Origin: Roseibium aggregatum IAM 12614 | GTDB lineage: Bacteria; Pseudomonadota; Alphaproteobacteria; Rhizobiales; Stappiaceae | DNA: 64,000 bases | Direction of reading: 5' to 3' | Assembly (NCBI RefSeq): GCF_000168975.1 | Contig: NZ_AAUW01000020.1 | Span: 62,001-126,000 of the forward strand | In this document: piece after piece, positions 1 to 8,402 of the stretch | Layout: each line of letters starts with the position of its first letter | Numbering within the stretch: the first letter of the stretch is position 1 | Made by a program: the position numbers and the translations under genes | The notes under the pieces: model-generated | The model's input: the letters and a program-made list of their open reading frames with translations, nothing else | Databases searched by the model: none | What the model was told of the DNA's origin: nothing

Positions 1-793
1 TTCGGGCCGCGGCCTTTTCGGCAGCGACATGTCCCATGGCATCGATCAGGCCCTGCTGCGTAAACTCGGATGCCGGTCTGCTGGCGATGATCTTGCCGTC
101 TTTCATCACGTCAATGCGCGATGCGACTTCGAAAACCTCGCCCAGCATGTGCGAAATGAAAATGACCGCACCGCCCTTGGCGCAGAAACGGCGCACATGC
201 TCCAGCAATTGCCGGGCGATGGAGGCATCAAGCGACGACGTCGGCTCGTCAAGGATGACGAGGCGCGGCGGTGTCGGACCACTGGCAAAACCGGCCGCGA
301 TCTCGACCATCTGCCGTTCGGCCAGGGTCAGGTCGCCAACGATCATGCCCGGTTCGATCCGGTGCCCCGGAAAGATCTCGTCAAGCGCACCGGCAATCCG
401 CGCCGCTGCGGTTTTGCGCCAGCCGAACCCCGTCAGATCACGATGTGGAACCCTCAGGTTTTCCAGTACGGACAAGTTGGGGCACAGCGAGAGCTCCTGA
501 AAGACGCTTCGGATACCGCATGCCCGGGCCCGAGCCGCACCCGTGCCGTGCTTGCCATCTTCATTCCCGTACCGAACGTGCCCTTCCGTCGGTGTCAAAC
601 CGCCGTTGATCACGTTGACGGCAGTCGACTTGCCCGCTCCGTTGTGTCCCATCAGACCGACACATTCGCCGGGACTGACAGTCAGACTGACCCCGTCGAG
701 CGCGCGCATTGCACCGAAGTGAACGCACGCGCCCGATAGGGCAACCAACGGGACATCCGGCATCGACCTGCCGGCGCCAGTTGCCACTTCCAA
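1..793 (-). CDS. Sugar ABC transporter ATP-binding protein (RbsA/MglA type), C-terminus cut by window edge
   Basis: Translating the minus strand gives an ABC ATPase of the ribose/galactose importer family, which powers sugar uptake at the inner membrane. Visible motifs in order are Walker A GHNGAGKST, Q-loop VFQELSL, the degenerate signature LTLAERQMVEIA typical of this family, Walker B LVILDEPTSSLD and the H-loop FISHM. Only the first of the usual two ATPase halves, or all of a single-domain protein, lies in the window; the frame stays open at base 1. The start is taken as TTG at 793, eight bases after AAGGAG; an in-frame GTG at 802 and ATG at 763 are alternatives. It follows the binding-protein gene by about 12 bases and should be co-transcribed with it. 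Confidence 0.85.
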   Translation of the reverse strand, partial: MEVATGAGRSMPDVPLVALSGACVHFGAMRALDGVSLTVSPGECVGLMGHNGAGKSTAVNVINGGLTPTEGHVRYGNEDGKHGTGAARARACGIRSVFQELSLCPNLSVLENLRVPHRDLTGFGWRKTAAARIAGALDEIFPGHRIEPGMIVGDLTLAERQMVEIAAGFASGPTPPRLVILDEPTSSLDASIARQLLEHVRRFCAKGGAVIFISHMLGEVFEVASRIDVMKDGKIIASRPASEFTQQGLIDAMGHVAAEKAAAR

Positions 794-805
794 TTCCGTC
801 ACTCC

Positions 806-1822
806 TTAATTGGCAGCAGCAATGACGGACTTGGCGTCTTCCTGACTGTATTCGACGTTCGCCACCGAACCGGCCGGTGTCGCGGCGAGCGTTTCATCGA
901 GCGTGTCCTGGGTCACCTTCAGGAAAGGAACGGTGAGGTCCTTCGGCACTTGGGCCCCATCGAGAACCTGCTGGGCCACCCAGAACGCAAGCGTGCCGAC
1001 ACCCGGTGCGATGGAAAGCGACAGGGTTTCATAACCGTTTTCGTCACGGGCTTCGGCCCACCATTTCATTTCGTCCTGACGGTTGCCCATCACTATGATC
1101 GGCATATCCCGGCCGGCGGCCTTGATCGCCTGTGCGGCACCATAGCCATCGCCACCCTGGGTCACGACCCCGACGATTTCCGGCAGGCTCGGCAAAACGC
1201 CGGCAACCGCTTTTTGAGCGACATCCTGCGCCCAGTCACCGTGGACCGAGCCGACGATCTTGAATTTCGGAAACTCCGCAACGCCCTGTTCGATACCGGC
1301 ATGGATTTCGTCATCCACGAAAACGCCCGCAAGACCGCGGATTTCCAGAAGGTTGCCGCCATCCGGCAGGTGTCCGGCAAGGTATTCAACCTGCTGGCGG
1401 CCCATTTCCTTGAAATCGACAGCGATGCGCCATGCGCAGGGTTCGGTGACAATGCCGTCGAAAGAAACGACGATGATGCCTGCGTCGCAGGCTTCCTTGA
1501 TTGCGCCGTTCAGGGCGGTGGGCGAGGCTGCGTTGACCACGATTGCGTCGTAGCCCTGCAGGATCATGTTCTGAATCTGGGCGGCCTGTTCGGTGGCCTG
1601 GTTTTCGGATGTGGTGAATGCGTCGGCCGCAGCGACCACACCGTCTTCAACGGCCTTGTCGCCAACTTTGGCCCAGCTTTCCAGCATGGCCTGCCGCCAG
1701 GAATTGCCGGCGTAGTTGTTGGAAAGAGCGATACGTTTGTCGGCGGTGTCCGCGACAGCATGGCCCGGCAGGGCAACCGCAACGAGCGCGACAGCCCCCA
1801 AGAGCTTGGCTTTGGTGTTCAT
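806..1822 (-). CDS. Sugar ABC transporter periplasmic substrate-binding protein (RbsB-like)
   Basis: This 338-residue protein begins with a signal peptide (MNTKAKLLGAVALVAVALPG, then HAVA) and reads as a type 1 periplasmic binding protein of the ribose-binding family. Family hallmarks include the ALSNNYAGNSWR opening strand, an IQNMILQGYDAIVVNAASP segment and a hinge with DGIV and GDGYGAA. It would capture a sugar or related ligand and deliver it to the importer whose ATPase follows. The ATG at 1822 is preferred over upstream in-frame starts because GGGAGGAAAC precedes it and the signal peptide starts there. The ligand cannot be named from sequence. A two-component pair is divergently encoded and may regulate it. 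Confidence 0.88.
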   Translation of the reverse strand: MNTKAKLLGAVALVAVALPGHAVADTADKRIALSNNYAGNSWRQAMLESWAKVGDKAVEDGVVAAADAFTTSENQATEQAAQIQNMILQGYDAIVVNAASPTALNGAIKEACDAGIIVVSFDGIVTEPCAWRIAVDFKEMGRQQVEYLAGHLPDGGNLLEIRGLAGVFVDDEIHAGIEQGVAEFPKFKIVGSVHGDWAQDVAQKAVAGVLPSLPEIVGVVTQGGDGYGAAQAIKAAGRDMPIIVMGNRQDEMKWWAEARDENGYETLSLSIAPGVGTLAFWVAQQVLDGAQVPKDLTVPFLKVTQDTLDETLAATPAGSVANVEYSQEDAKSVIAAAN

Positions 1823-1930
1823 GTTTCCTCCCTGACGCCAACAGGCGTCTTTCAAAAAGGGACACGGTTCTCCCAACGCATCCCGGGTTCAGATTGCTGA
1901 GCAGAAGGAATTGCGTAAAGCAGGAGAAAC

Positions 1931-1964
1931 GCATCACGGTTGCGGGAACCCGCAACCGTGATGC
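1931..1964. promoter_or_regulatory. Perfect 34-bp palindrome between divergent genes
   Basis: The arms GCATCACGGTTGCGGG and CCCGCAACCGTGATGC are exact reverse complements separated by only AA. The palindrome lies between the binding-protein gene (start 1822, minus) and the kinase gene (start 2050, plus). With a 2-nt centre it would make a poor RNA hairpin loop, so a dimeric or tetrameric protein operator seems more likely than a terminator. The binding protein is unknown; the neighbouring response regulator is one candidate. Confidence 0.6.
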
Positions 1965-2049
1965 ACTTGAACGCCGAACAGATGGGTTGCCGAGGCAGGC
2001 GGCGTACCGCACACTGGCGAACAAGAAACGGGAGGAGCTTGTTGTTGCC

Positions 2050-3318
2050 ATGCGACAGGAAGCCAATGAAAATCAAGAGATGTCAGAGCCGACGGCTCTG
2101 GTCTCGCTGCTGCGCATTTCCAGCCATCTGGCCGGCCAGGTGGAAATCCGGGCCGCCCTGAGATCGGTCAAGGCCGAGATCGAGAACCTGCTGCCGATCG
2201 ATCACCTGGATGTTTGCCTGGTCGATGACAAGGTCACCTGGAACACAAGTTACGAAGTCGGCATCAAGACGCGCTGGAGCCTGTCGCGCACCCCTGTGGT
2301 CATCTCGCCCGTGCGCAGCATCCTGCTTGGTGAAACGGACTACATGCTCACCGGCAACGCGATGGAAGACGAACGCTACACCTACGAAGGCGCGCTCGCC
2401 CAGCCGATCATCAAGCACAAATTGCGCAGCCGGGTGAATGTTGCCATGAAGGTGCTCGGCCGCACGATCGGCGCGCTGAACTGTTCGTCCTGCACCCCGG
2501 ATATCTATGACGAGGCAACGGTCGTACGCGTCAGGCAGATTGCCGATGTGCTTGCGCCCTATTTCTATTCCCTGCGCGCCAACGAAAAAGCCAAGCGCGC
2601 CGCTGTTGTGCGTGCGGAAGCCCAGGCCCGCGAGGAAGGCCTGCGGCAAGGTGCGCTGGAGCTGACACGGGTTCTCGAACAGGAACGCCAGCGTATCGGC
2701 ATGGATCTGCACGACCAGACCCTGGCAGATCTGACCCGGATCATGCGGGATGTCGAGAAAATGGATACGGCTGCGGACAAGGCGCGGGTAATCAGCAGCA
2801 TTCAGCATTGCATCGGCGATCTCCGGCGGATCATCGACACCGCCGTTCCGACGATCCTGGATCTGTTCGGATTTGCCCACGCCTTGCGGATACACCTGGA
2901 GCGCGCTGTGGAGGATGTCTCTTCCACGTCCCTTGAAACGCTGGACGAAACCGACGGGTTGATCGATACACTTGATCCCACCATCCGCATCGCCCTGTTT
3001 CGCATTGCCCAGGAAGCCATCAACAATGCCGCCCGCCATTCCGGCGCCGACCAGATTGGCGTCACCGTGAAGCGCCTGAAATCCGGCCTGCAGATGACGA
3101 TCAAGGACAATGGCAAGGGGCTTCCCGGTTCCCGCTTCGGTCGGCAGACCAGCAAGGCAACAGGCGGCATCGCCCATATGCGCACACGGGCCCGGCTGAT
3201 CGCTGCGGATTTCAGCATGTCGAGCAAGGAGGGCACCACCATTACGGTGAAGCTGCCGCTGACCTGCGCCCCCAGCCAGGAGAATGCACCGCAGACTTTC
3301 GAGGAAGAACTGGCATGA
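2050..3318 (+). CDS. NarL/LuxR-type sensor histidine kinase (GAF-like sensor, HisKA_3, HATPase)
   Basis: The protein of about 422 residues has no membrane segment. An N-terminal GAF-like sensor region (roughly residues 25-185) is followed by a short coiled coil and a HisKA_3 dimerisation helix, QRIGMDLHDQTLADLTRIMR, with the phosphoacceptor His near 221. The ATPase domain shows an N box (QEAINNAARHSG), DNGKGLPGS and a glycine box near GGIAHMRTRARL. It should phosphorylate the response regulator whose ATG overlaps its stop codon. The start at 2050 follows GGAGGAG by 12 bases; ATG at 2080 is possible. Longer in-frame extension upstream runs through the 34-bp palindrome and is probably not translated. 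Adjacency to the sugar importer suggests a role in its control, which is inference. Confidence 0.85.
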   Translation: MRQEANENQEMSEPTALVSLLRISSHLAGQVEIRAALRSVKAEIENLLPIDHLDVCLVDDKVTWNTSYEVGIKTRWSLSRTPVVISPVRSILLGETDYMLTGNAMEDERYTYEGALAQPIIKHKLRSRVNVAMKVLGRTIGALNCSSCTPDIYDEATVVRVRQIADVLAPYFYSLRANEKAKRAAVVRAEAQAREEGLRQGALELTRVLEQERQRIGMDLHDQTLADLTRIMRDVEKMDTAADKARVISSIQHCIGDLRRIIDTAVPTILDLFGFAHALRIHLERAVEDVSSTSLETLDETDGLIDTLDPTIRIALFRIAQEAINNAARHSGADQIGVTVKRLKSGLQMTIKDNGKGLPGSRFGRQTSKATGGIAHMRTRARLIAADFSMSSKEGTTITVKLPLTCAPSQENAPQTFEEELA

Positions 3319-4058
3319 AGGTGCTTCTTGTCGAAGACGATCAATTTCATGCCGGGTACCTGAGCGAAGCCCTGCAACTGGCGTTGCCGGACGTGAAGGA
3401 CATCTTTCACGCGACCAACGGCCTTGAAGGTGAATTGCTGGCGCGCAAGCACTCCATTCAGTCGGTGGTGATGGATCTGCAGATGAAGGAGCGCAACGGC
3501 ATCGATGCGGCCCGGACGATCTGGCGCGAACGCCCGCAGACACGCATCCTGTTCTGGTCCAACTATTCCGACGAGGCTTATTTGCGCGGCATTGCGCGGA
3601 TCGTGCCTCAGGAAACTTCCTATGGCTACGTGTTGAAGACCGCCACGCAGGAGCGGCTTCATCTGGCGCTGCGCGGCGTGTTCCTGGAATCCCAGATTGT
3701 GGTGGATCAGGAAATCCACCGGGTTCAGCAACGCCACATCCGCACCCACGACACACTCACCGACAGCGAATATGCGGTACTTCTCGACATGGCCCTCGGC
3801 CTGTCGGACAAGATCATCGCCGTGCGGCAAGGCTTGTCGCTGCGCACGGTCCAGAACCGATTGTTGTCGCTCTACGACAAACTGGGCGTCGACAATCTTG
3901 AAACAGTTCCCGCCGACTTTGCGATCAACAAGCGGACGCGCGCCATCACGCGTGCCCTGAACCTGCGCGCCATCAACGCCGAAAGCCTGGAGAGCGCCGA
4001 GCGGGACCTGCAGAAGTGGCTGGATACCTACCACGACCAGATCGAGAAGGTGCGCTGA
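3315..4058 (+). CDS. Two-component response regulator, receiver plus LuxR-like HTH
   Basis: This 247-residue regulator has a receiver domain with acidic residues E7-D8-D9, phosphoacceptor D54 (VVMDLQMKERNGIDA), the switch Ser region WSNYS and Lys in YVLKTA. The C-terminal half carries a LuxR-like helix-turn-helix, LTDSEYAVLLDMALGLSDK followed by LSLRTVQNRLLSLYDKLGV. Its ATG overlaps the kinase stop (ATGA), so the two are translationally coupled. A C-terminal helical tail of about 45 residues beyond the HTH is longer than in most NarL proteins. The targets are not visible; the divergent sugar importer is the nearest candidate. Confidence 0.85.
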   Translation: MKVLLVEDDQFHAGYLSEALQLALPDVKDIFHATNGLEGELLARKHSIQSVVMDLQMKERNGIDAARTIWRERPQTRILFWSNYSDEAYLRGIARIVPQETSYGYVLKTATQERLHLALRGVFLESQIVVDQEIHRVQQRHIRTHDTLTDSEYAVLLDMALGLSDKIIAVRQGLSLRTVQNRLLSLYDKLGVDNLETVPADFAINKRTRAITRALNLRAINAESLESAERDLQKWLDTYHDQIEKVR

Positions 4059-4134
4059 AGCAGCAGCGCGGCGCATAAGCCTCACCGCGGAACCGGGCGG
4101 AGCCTGATGGATAGACCCTGAAGAGTGACCGCGC

Positions 4135-5064
4135 TCAGAGCCCGGCGATCAATTGCCTGAACTGGGCCCGCGCCATCTCGACCTCACTGCCAAGCCAGGC
4201 GCGCAGGTCCCGATATCCTTCCGTGCCGGCATAGGCGGGTGTGGTGACCAGCCAGTATTTCGATCTGGATGCGACAGGCTCACCGACGACCTCCAGAAAC
4301 CCAGCCTCGATGTCGTTTTCGACTAGAAGTGTCCGTCCGAGCGCGACACCCATGCCGCTGATGGCAGCCTGGATCGCCAGATCCGCCCGGGCGAAGGAGC
4401 TGAGAGGCCTTGCCGGCGGTTCCATCCAGTTCCTACCCTTGAAATAGTCGTTCCAACTGAAGCCCGTGCCGTCCGACATGCCTGCCCGGTCGGCAAGAAG
4501 GGCAGCCCCCGGCCCGCCAGGGGTCATCTGCCCTTTCAACAGACCGGGCCGGGCAACCGGAACGAGATGTGCGGTCAACAACGCTTCGGCGTGAAAACCG
4601 GGATAGGGCCCGGCACCGTAGCGGATTGCTGCCTGGGCTTCGCCCGCGTGCAGGTCAACAAGCCTGTCCTCCACGTCGACCACCAGATCGAGACCAGCGG
4701 CCTGTGCACGGTGGAGGGCCGGGATGACCCATTTCATGGCAAGCGAAGACGACACGGACAGGCGGATGGTTCTGGAGGTCCTTACGTCCGCTATCCGGGA
4801 CAACGCACTATCCCAGACCTCCTGACAGCGCTTGGCGGCGGCGCAGACGATCCGTCCCGCTTCAGTGGGTACGATCCGCCGGGTCGTCCGCTCGAAAAGC
4901 CGGATGCCGAGCGCGGCTTCCAGAGACTTGATGCGATGGCTGACAGCCGATTGCTCCAGCCCAAGTGCAACGGCCGCCCGGGAAAAGTTTCCCTCTTCCG
5001 CAATGGCGTTGAGCAGCACTGCGTTCAGCATCAGGCGACTTTGCAGGTCGTCCCGCTCATTCAT
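4135..5064 (-). CDS. LysR-family transcriptional regulator
   Basis: About 309 residues, the normal length for the family. The N-terminal winged HTH is clear (LNAIAEEGNFSRAAVALGLE, SAVSHRIKSLEAALGIRLFE, then RTTRRIVPTEAGR), and the remainder matches a two-lobed effector domain of the GcvA-like subgroup. It is divergent from the PhzF-family gene with about 85 bases between the starts, the usual arrangement of a LysR regulator and its target. ATG at 5064 was preferred to an in-frame GTG at 5073; neither has a strong ribosome-binding site. Confidence 0.87.
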   Translation of the reverse strand: MNERDDLQSRLMLNAVLLNAIAEEGNFSRAAVALGLEQSAVSHRIKSLEAALGIRLFERTTRRIVPTEAGRIVCAAAKRCQEVWDSALSRIADVRTSRTIRLSVSSSLAMKWVIPALHRAQAAGLDLVVDVEDRLVDLHAGEAQAAIRYGAGPYPGFHAEALLTAHLVPVARPGLLKGQMTPGGPGAALLADRAGMSDGTGFSWNDYFKGRNWMEPPARPLSSFARADLAIQAAISGMGVALGRTLLVENDIEAGFLEVVGEPVASRSKYWLVTTPAYAGTEGYRDLRAWLGSEVEMARAQFRQLIAGL

Positions 5065-5149
5065 GAATCTCACTCATGTATTCAGGCATTGAAGTAGCAA
5101 TAATCCGACATCATTCTTGTGTCCAGTTAATGATGGAAAGGTGCATGAA

Positions 5150-6064
5150 ATGAATGGCGCAAAAGAAGTTATTGCCCGCATCGTGAACGGGTTCGTGACC
5201 CGCCAGAACGACTCGGACGCCTTTGGCGGGAATCCGGCGGGCGTCGTTCTGGACGCTGACAACCTGTCGGAAGCGGACATGCTGGCTATTGCCGGCAAGA
5301 TCGGGCTGTCTGAAACAGCCTTCGTGTCGAAATCGGCGACAGAGGGCTTCAAGCTGGACTTCTTCACGCCAAACCGACGGATTGCCCATTGCGGCCATGC
5401 GACGATCGCGACCTTCAGCTACATGGCCGAACTGGGCAAGGTGCGGGAGGGTGTAACCTCTAAGGAAACCGTCGATGGCCCCCGAAAGATCGTCATCAAG
5501 AACGGTGCGGCCTACATGGAACAGCTCGCCCCGAAATATGAACAGAGCCTCGCCTGGGCCGACCGCGCTGTTAGTGAAGCCGAGGTTCTGGCTTCGCTCG
5601 GTCTGAAGGAAGGCGACCTGGATGAGCGCCTGCGACCGGTGCTCGTGAACACAGGCAACAGCTTTGTTGTCGTTGCCGTCCGCGATGCCGCTGTCCTGAA
5701 TGAGATCGCACCGGACCAGCAGAAGATCAACGACATCAGCACCAGGCTGGACCTGATCGGATACTACGTCTTCACCTCCGATCGGAGCGCGACACAGGCC
5801 GACGCCACCACCCGCATGTTCGCACCGCGCTATGCAATCGAAGAGGAATCAGCCACCGGCATGGCAGCAGGTCCCCTCGCCTGCCTGCTTTATGACCTGC
5901 TCGACGAGAAGAAATCACGGTTCGTCATTGAACAGGGTCACTTCATGACCCCGGCTTCGCCAAGTGTCATAACCGTTGAGCTGGACCTTGAGGATGGCAA
6001 CATCACGGGCCTGATGGCGGGTGGTTACGGATCCGTCATGGAGGAAATGATCGTCACGATCTGA
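5150..6064 (+). CDS. PhzF-family isomerase/epimerase-like protein
   Basis: The 304-residue protein has the PhzF (phenazine biosynthesis F-like) signature: FGGNPAGVVLD near the N-terminus, the LSETAFV motif with the expected catalytic Glu at 55, AHCGHAT near residue 80 and a second-half EEESATGMAAGP loop. Family members catalyse isomerisations by proton transfer in the cytoplasm, and most have unknown substrates. No phenazine genes are nearby, so a phenazine role is not supported. The start at 5150 follows GGAAAGG by eight bases. It is probably controlled by the divergent LysR regulator. Confidence 0.85.
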   Translation: MNGAKEVIARIVNGFVTRQNDSDAFGGNPAGVVLDADNLSEADMLAIAGKIGLSETAFVSKSATEGFKLDFFTPNRRIAHCGHATIATFSYMAELGKVREGVTSKETVDGPRKIVIKNGAAYMEQLAPKYEQSLAWADRAVSEAEVLASLGLKEGDLDERLRPVLVNTGNSFVVVAVRDAAVLNEIAPDQQKINDISTRLDLIGYYVFTSDRSATQADATTRMFAPRYAIEEESATGMAAGPLACLLYDLLDEKKSRFVIEQGHFMTPASPSVITVELDLEDGNITGLMAGGYGSVMEEMIVTI

Positions 6065-6106
6065 CGGCAACCGACCGGCAAGGTTTGGCGCACAACGGCC
6101 GCCGTT

Positions 6107-7285
6107 TCAGTTGAAACTCATGTCCAGCAGACGCGTAAAGAAGTTCTGAGCCTTCTCATTGCCGGGTTTGTCCTTTTCAAGCCGGACTGGAAGAAACTCG
6201 AGCACGATTTGCCGGGCCGACTGTTTGCCGATGAAGCAGGTACGAATGCGGTAATGCCGTTTGAGGCCGATGTGGCTTTGAACCTGCCACACCCGGCCGG
6301 CATCCCAGCCGACCTTGTCGAGGACAAGGGTAAGATCGCGCACATCGTTCGCGCTCATCAACGTGTCGGAAAGCCGCTCGGTGCCGATCTGCCTCGCGGA
6401 CAGGCCAAGTTCGCCGCGCCCGGCCTTGTTGGCGTATTTGATCCGGCGGGAATCCAGATCGGCAACCAGAATGGGCGTCGGCACCGCATCCAGAACTTCA
6501 GAGGCCGAGATCTCCATCGAATGGGCCGCAAGTTCGCCAGCGAAGATGATACCGCCGTTTGGATTGTCGAGCGCCATCGGATGCAGATCGTAAAGGACTT
6601 CGACAGGCTCCCCTGCCGCCTGAGGCAGTTTCAGCGTTCCCTGCGCAGCAAGACTGCTTCTTAGGATATCGGTGAATGCCGAAGCGAGCTTCTTGCCGAT
6701 GTAATTGGGGATCGTTCTGGCATCCCGGCCGATGATCTGCTTGGCGTTACTGATGCCAAAGAGTTTCAGGAACTGGCGATTGGCGGACCGGACCACACCC
6801 TTGGTGTCCGTAATCAGCACCGCACTGGCGTTGGAAATGAAGACGTTGGACAGGTTCTCCAGGATGTCCGGCAGTTCCGCGTTGACAGGCGCTTCCGGCA
6901 GGCACTCCTTCATCAGTCCGATGATCAGAAACGCCGGTTTGCCTGAAATTCGGGAAGCAACCAGATCATAGGACTTGTAACTGCCATCCGCTTTCATGGT
7001 GACGCGGGTGGTCTGGGACAGACCATGCTCGACGGCGTTGGAAATCACCTGCAGAAAGCGGGTTCTGTCCCGTTGAATGTAGAAATGGAGCGCCTTGTGA
7101 ATCGACAGTTTTGCCAGACGATATCCTCTGACCGACGTCGGATCCGTTCTTTGCCAGCACAGCTCTTCGGCAACAGGGTCATACGCCCAGTAGGAAACAC
7201 CCATGGCCGTCAGAATGGCGCTCGTTTCCGGGTTGGGAACGAGCTGACGCATGGACCGAATGAGAACGTTGACTTCTGTAGGCAT
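6107..7285 (-). CDS. PAS-domain protein without a recognisable output domain
   Basis: A 392-residue soluble protein made of three PAS-like segments: roughly residues 20-125 (SYWAYDPVAEELCW), 145-255 (AVLITDTKGVVRSANRQFLK) and 265-375 (PTPILVADLDSRRIKYANKA). No kinase, GGDEF, EAL, HTH or methyl-accepting region follows. It may be a sensor adaptor that passes signals by protein contact, but no partner can be named. It stands alone, convergent with the PhzF gene. The second PAS is the best preserved. Confidence 0.7.
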   Translation of the reverse strand: MPTEVNVLIRSMRQLVPNPETSAILTAMGVSYWAYDPVAEELCWQRTDPTSVRGYRLAKLSIHKALHFYIQRDRTRFLQVISNAVEHGLSQTTRVTMKADGSYKSYDLVASRISGKPAFLIIGLMKECLPEAPVNAELPDILENLSNVFISNASAVLITDTKGVVRSANRQFLKLFGISNAKQIIGRDARTIPNYIGKKLASAFTDILRSSLAAQGTLKLPQAAGEPVEVLYDLHPMALDNPNGGIIFAGELAAHSMEISASEVLDAVPTPILVADLDSRRIKYANKAGRGELGLSARQIGTERLSDTLMSANDVRDLTLVLDKVGWDAGRVWQVQSHIGLKRHYRIRTCFIGKQSARQIVLEFLPVRLEKDKPGNEKAQNFFTRLLDMSFN

Positions 7286-7624
7286 GCTGCGACTTCGTGA
7301 TTGGCGCCAACTGCATCAGATCATTGAGCAACCCAAAGCTGAAGAAAGGCTGAATCCTTCTAATTGAAACCGGTTCATCGATGCCAAAATGACGAAAAAA
7401 GTCCGGTGTCACATCGATTGGCCCGAAAATGCCGCTTATCCGCTTGCAAAAACGAACGTACAGCGGAGCACGATCATTATTTCGAATTATACTTAAGTAG
7501 TCCCCCGAATTGAGATCACTTCGCAACACACGTAAAACAAGACCTGCTTTCAAGTGCCCCATCGCCTAAAATCAAAAAAACAAGGCATTGAAACTGCTTG
7601 AGCCAATAGCAACGGTGCGCCCAA
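7286..7624. other. Intergenic region with a TACTTAAGTA palindrome
   Basis: This 339-base stretch is more AT-rich than its surroundings and holds no convincing gene. It contains a 10-bp palindrome TACTTAAGTA at 7490-7499, next to GTCCCCC, which looks like a regulatory element for the PAS gene (minus) or the small gene at 7625. Short open frames across it on the minus strand lack family features and were not called. Confidence 0.4.
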
Positions 7625-7891
7625 ATGTCTTGCAACGTCAGAATTCTTGAGCCTTTGGACACGAGTCACTGCACGACGCTCGAGGATTTGCAGGAAAAGG
7701 GATATACGCTCAGCAGTTATTGCAAGACCTGCAATAATCTTGATAATCTGGAAATTGATTACTGGATTCAAACGCTTGGAAGAGCGTTTCCGCTTTATCT
7801 CATCGGAACCAAGATCGATTTGTCCGGCACTGCGCAGTGCCATCCCGAAGCCAGGGTCTGCTGTCTGTCGCGCAGTGCCGATCAAGCGTAA
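7625..7891 (+). CDS. Small cysteine-rich hypothetical protein
   Basis: This 88-residue frame encodes Cys-containing segments: YCKTCNNL near residues 32-39 and QCHPEARVCC near 71-80, which could form a small zinc-binding fold. The arrangement (a TLEDLQEKGYTLSSYC lead-in, then a CxxC knuckle, then a second Cys cluster after a hydrophobic stretch) resembles small zinc-finger-like proteins common in Rhizobiales. The ribosome-binding site is weak and no neighbour suggests a function. An overlapping minus-strand frame is possible but less protein-like. Confidence 0.45.
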   Translation: MSCNVRILEPLDTSHCTTLEDLQEKGYTLSSYCKTCNNLDNLEIDYWIQTLGRAFPLYLIGTKIDLSGTAQCHPEARVCCLSRSADQA

Positions 7892-7974
7892 GCGCTAGGG
7901 GTGATTTCCCCTTCCAGAAAGCTTCCGCAGCAAGTGCCCCGCCTCAAAGGGCGCATGTACCGGCCAGTGACACG

Positions 7975-8352
7975 TCACCCGTTTGCGCTGTCGTCACTGC
8001 CACCTTCTGCCCTCACTGGCGTCTTGCCGCCTGTTTCCACGTTCTTGCGGAGAGCGCCCAGCATATTTGCTGCATAAGCAGCGTATGGACCGATCCAGCG
8101 CTCATGCACCCCGTGGATAGGAAGCGCATCCAGGTGGTTCCATCGTTCCCGCCCACGCCGCTCAACCACCACCAGGCCGGCTTTTTCAAGAACTTTGAGA
8201 TGCTGCATCACGGTGCAGCGATCCATCTGCGGTATGGCTTCGCACAGATGGCCGGTGGTTTGCGGACCGTTCTTCAAAAGGTCGAGAATGTGTCTGCGGG
8301 CCCTGTGGCCTAGCGCCTTGAAAAGCGCGTCATCCTGATCGTCTGTTGACAT
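7975..8352 (-). CDS. ArsR-family winged-helix repressor
   Basis: About 125 residues with a clear ArsR/SmtB winged HTH: LFKALGHRARRHILDLLKNG, then TTGHLCEAIPQMDRCTVMQH and LKVLEKAGLVVVERRGRERW. It lacks the paired metal-binding Cys of ArsR/CadC types and belongs to the subgroup that controls SRPBCC genes. It is divergent from an SRPBCC gene 50 bases away, with an AT-rich dyad overlapping its start. The start was placed at 8352 (MSTDDQ); an in-frame ATG at 8370 would add six residues encoded by the operator itself. Confidence 0.85.
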   Translation of the reverse strand: MSTDDQDDALFKALGHRARRHILDLLKNGPQTTGHLCEAIPQMDRCTVMQHLKVLEKAGLVVVERRGRERWNHLDALPIHGVHERWIGPYAAYAANMLGALRKNVETGGKTPVRAEGGSDDSANG

Positions 8353-8370
8353 GTTATAATTATATAACAT
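8351..8370. promoter_or_regulatory. Putative ArsR operator (interrupted palindrome)
   Basis: The sequence ATGTTATA, ATTA, TATAACAT is an exact 8-bp inverted repeat around a 4-bp centre. It covers the proposed start codon of the ArsR gene and lies 33 bases before the divergent SRPBCC gene, so one bound dimer could repress both directions. Confidence 0.6.
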
Positions 8371-8402
8371 AATCTCTCTGAGAGGCAATAAGGAACACTG
8401 CG

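Noticed and set aside
1618-2049. In-frame extension of the kinase upstream of 2050
   Set aside because: It runs antisense through the binding-protein gene and through the 34-bp palindrome, and has no kinase-like features; GGAGGAG marks a start near 2050.
2083-3756. 557-codon minus-strand open frame opposite the kinase and regulator
   Set aside because: It is antisense to two genes with clear domain motifs and shows no recognisable protein features; long shadows are expected in GC-rich DNA.
5150-6064. Phenazine biosynthesis function for the PhzF-family gene
   Set aside because: No other phz genes are present and most PhzF-family proteins are unrelated to phenazines.
7550-7885. 111-codon minus-strand frame overlapping the small Cys-rich gene
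   Set aside because: No family feature; the plus-strand frame has patterned Cys residues and reads more like a protein.
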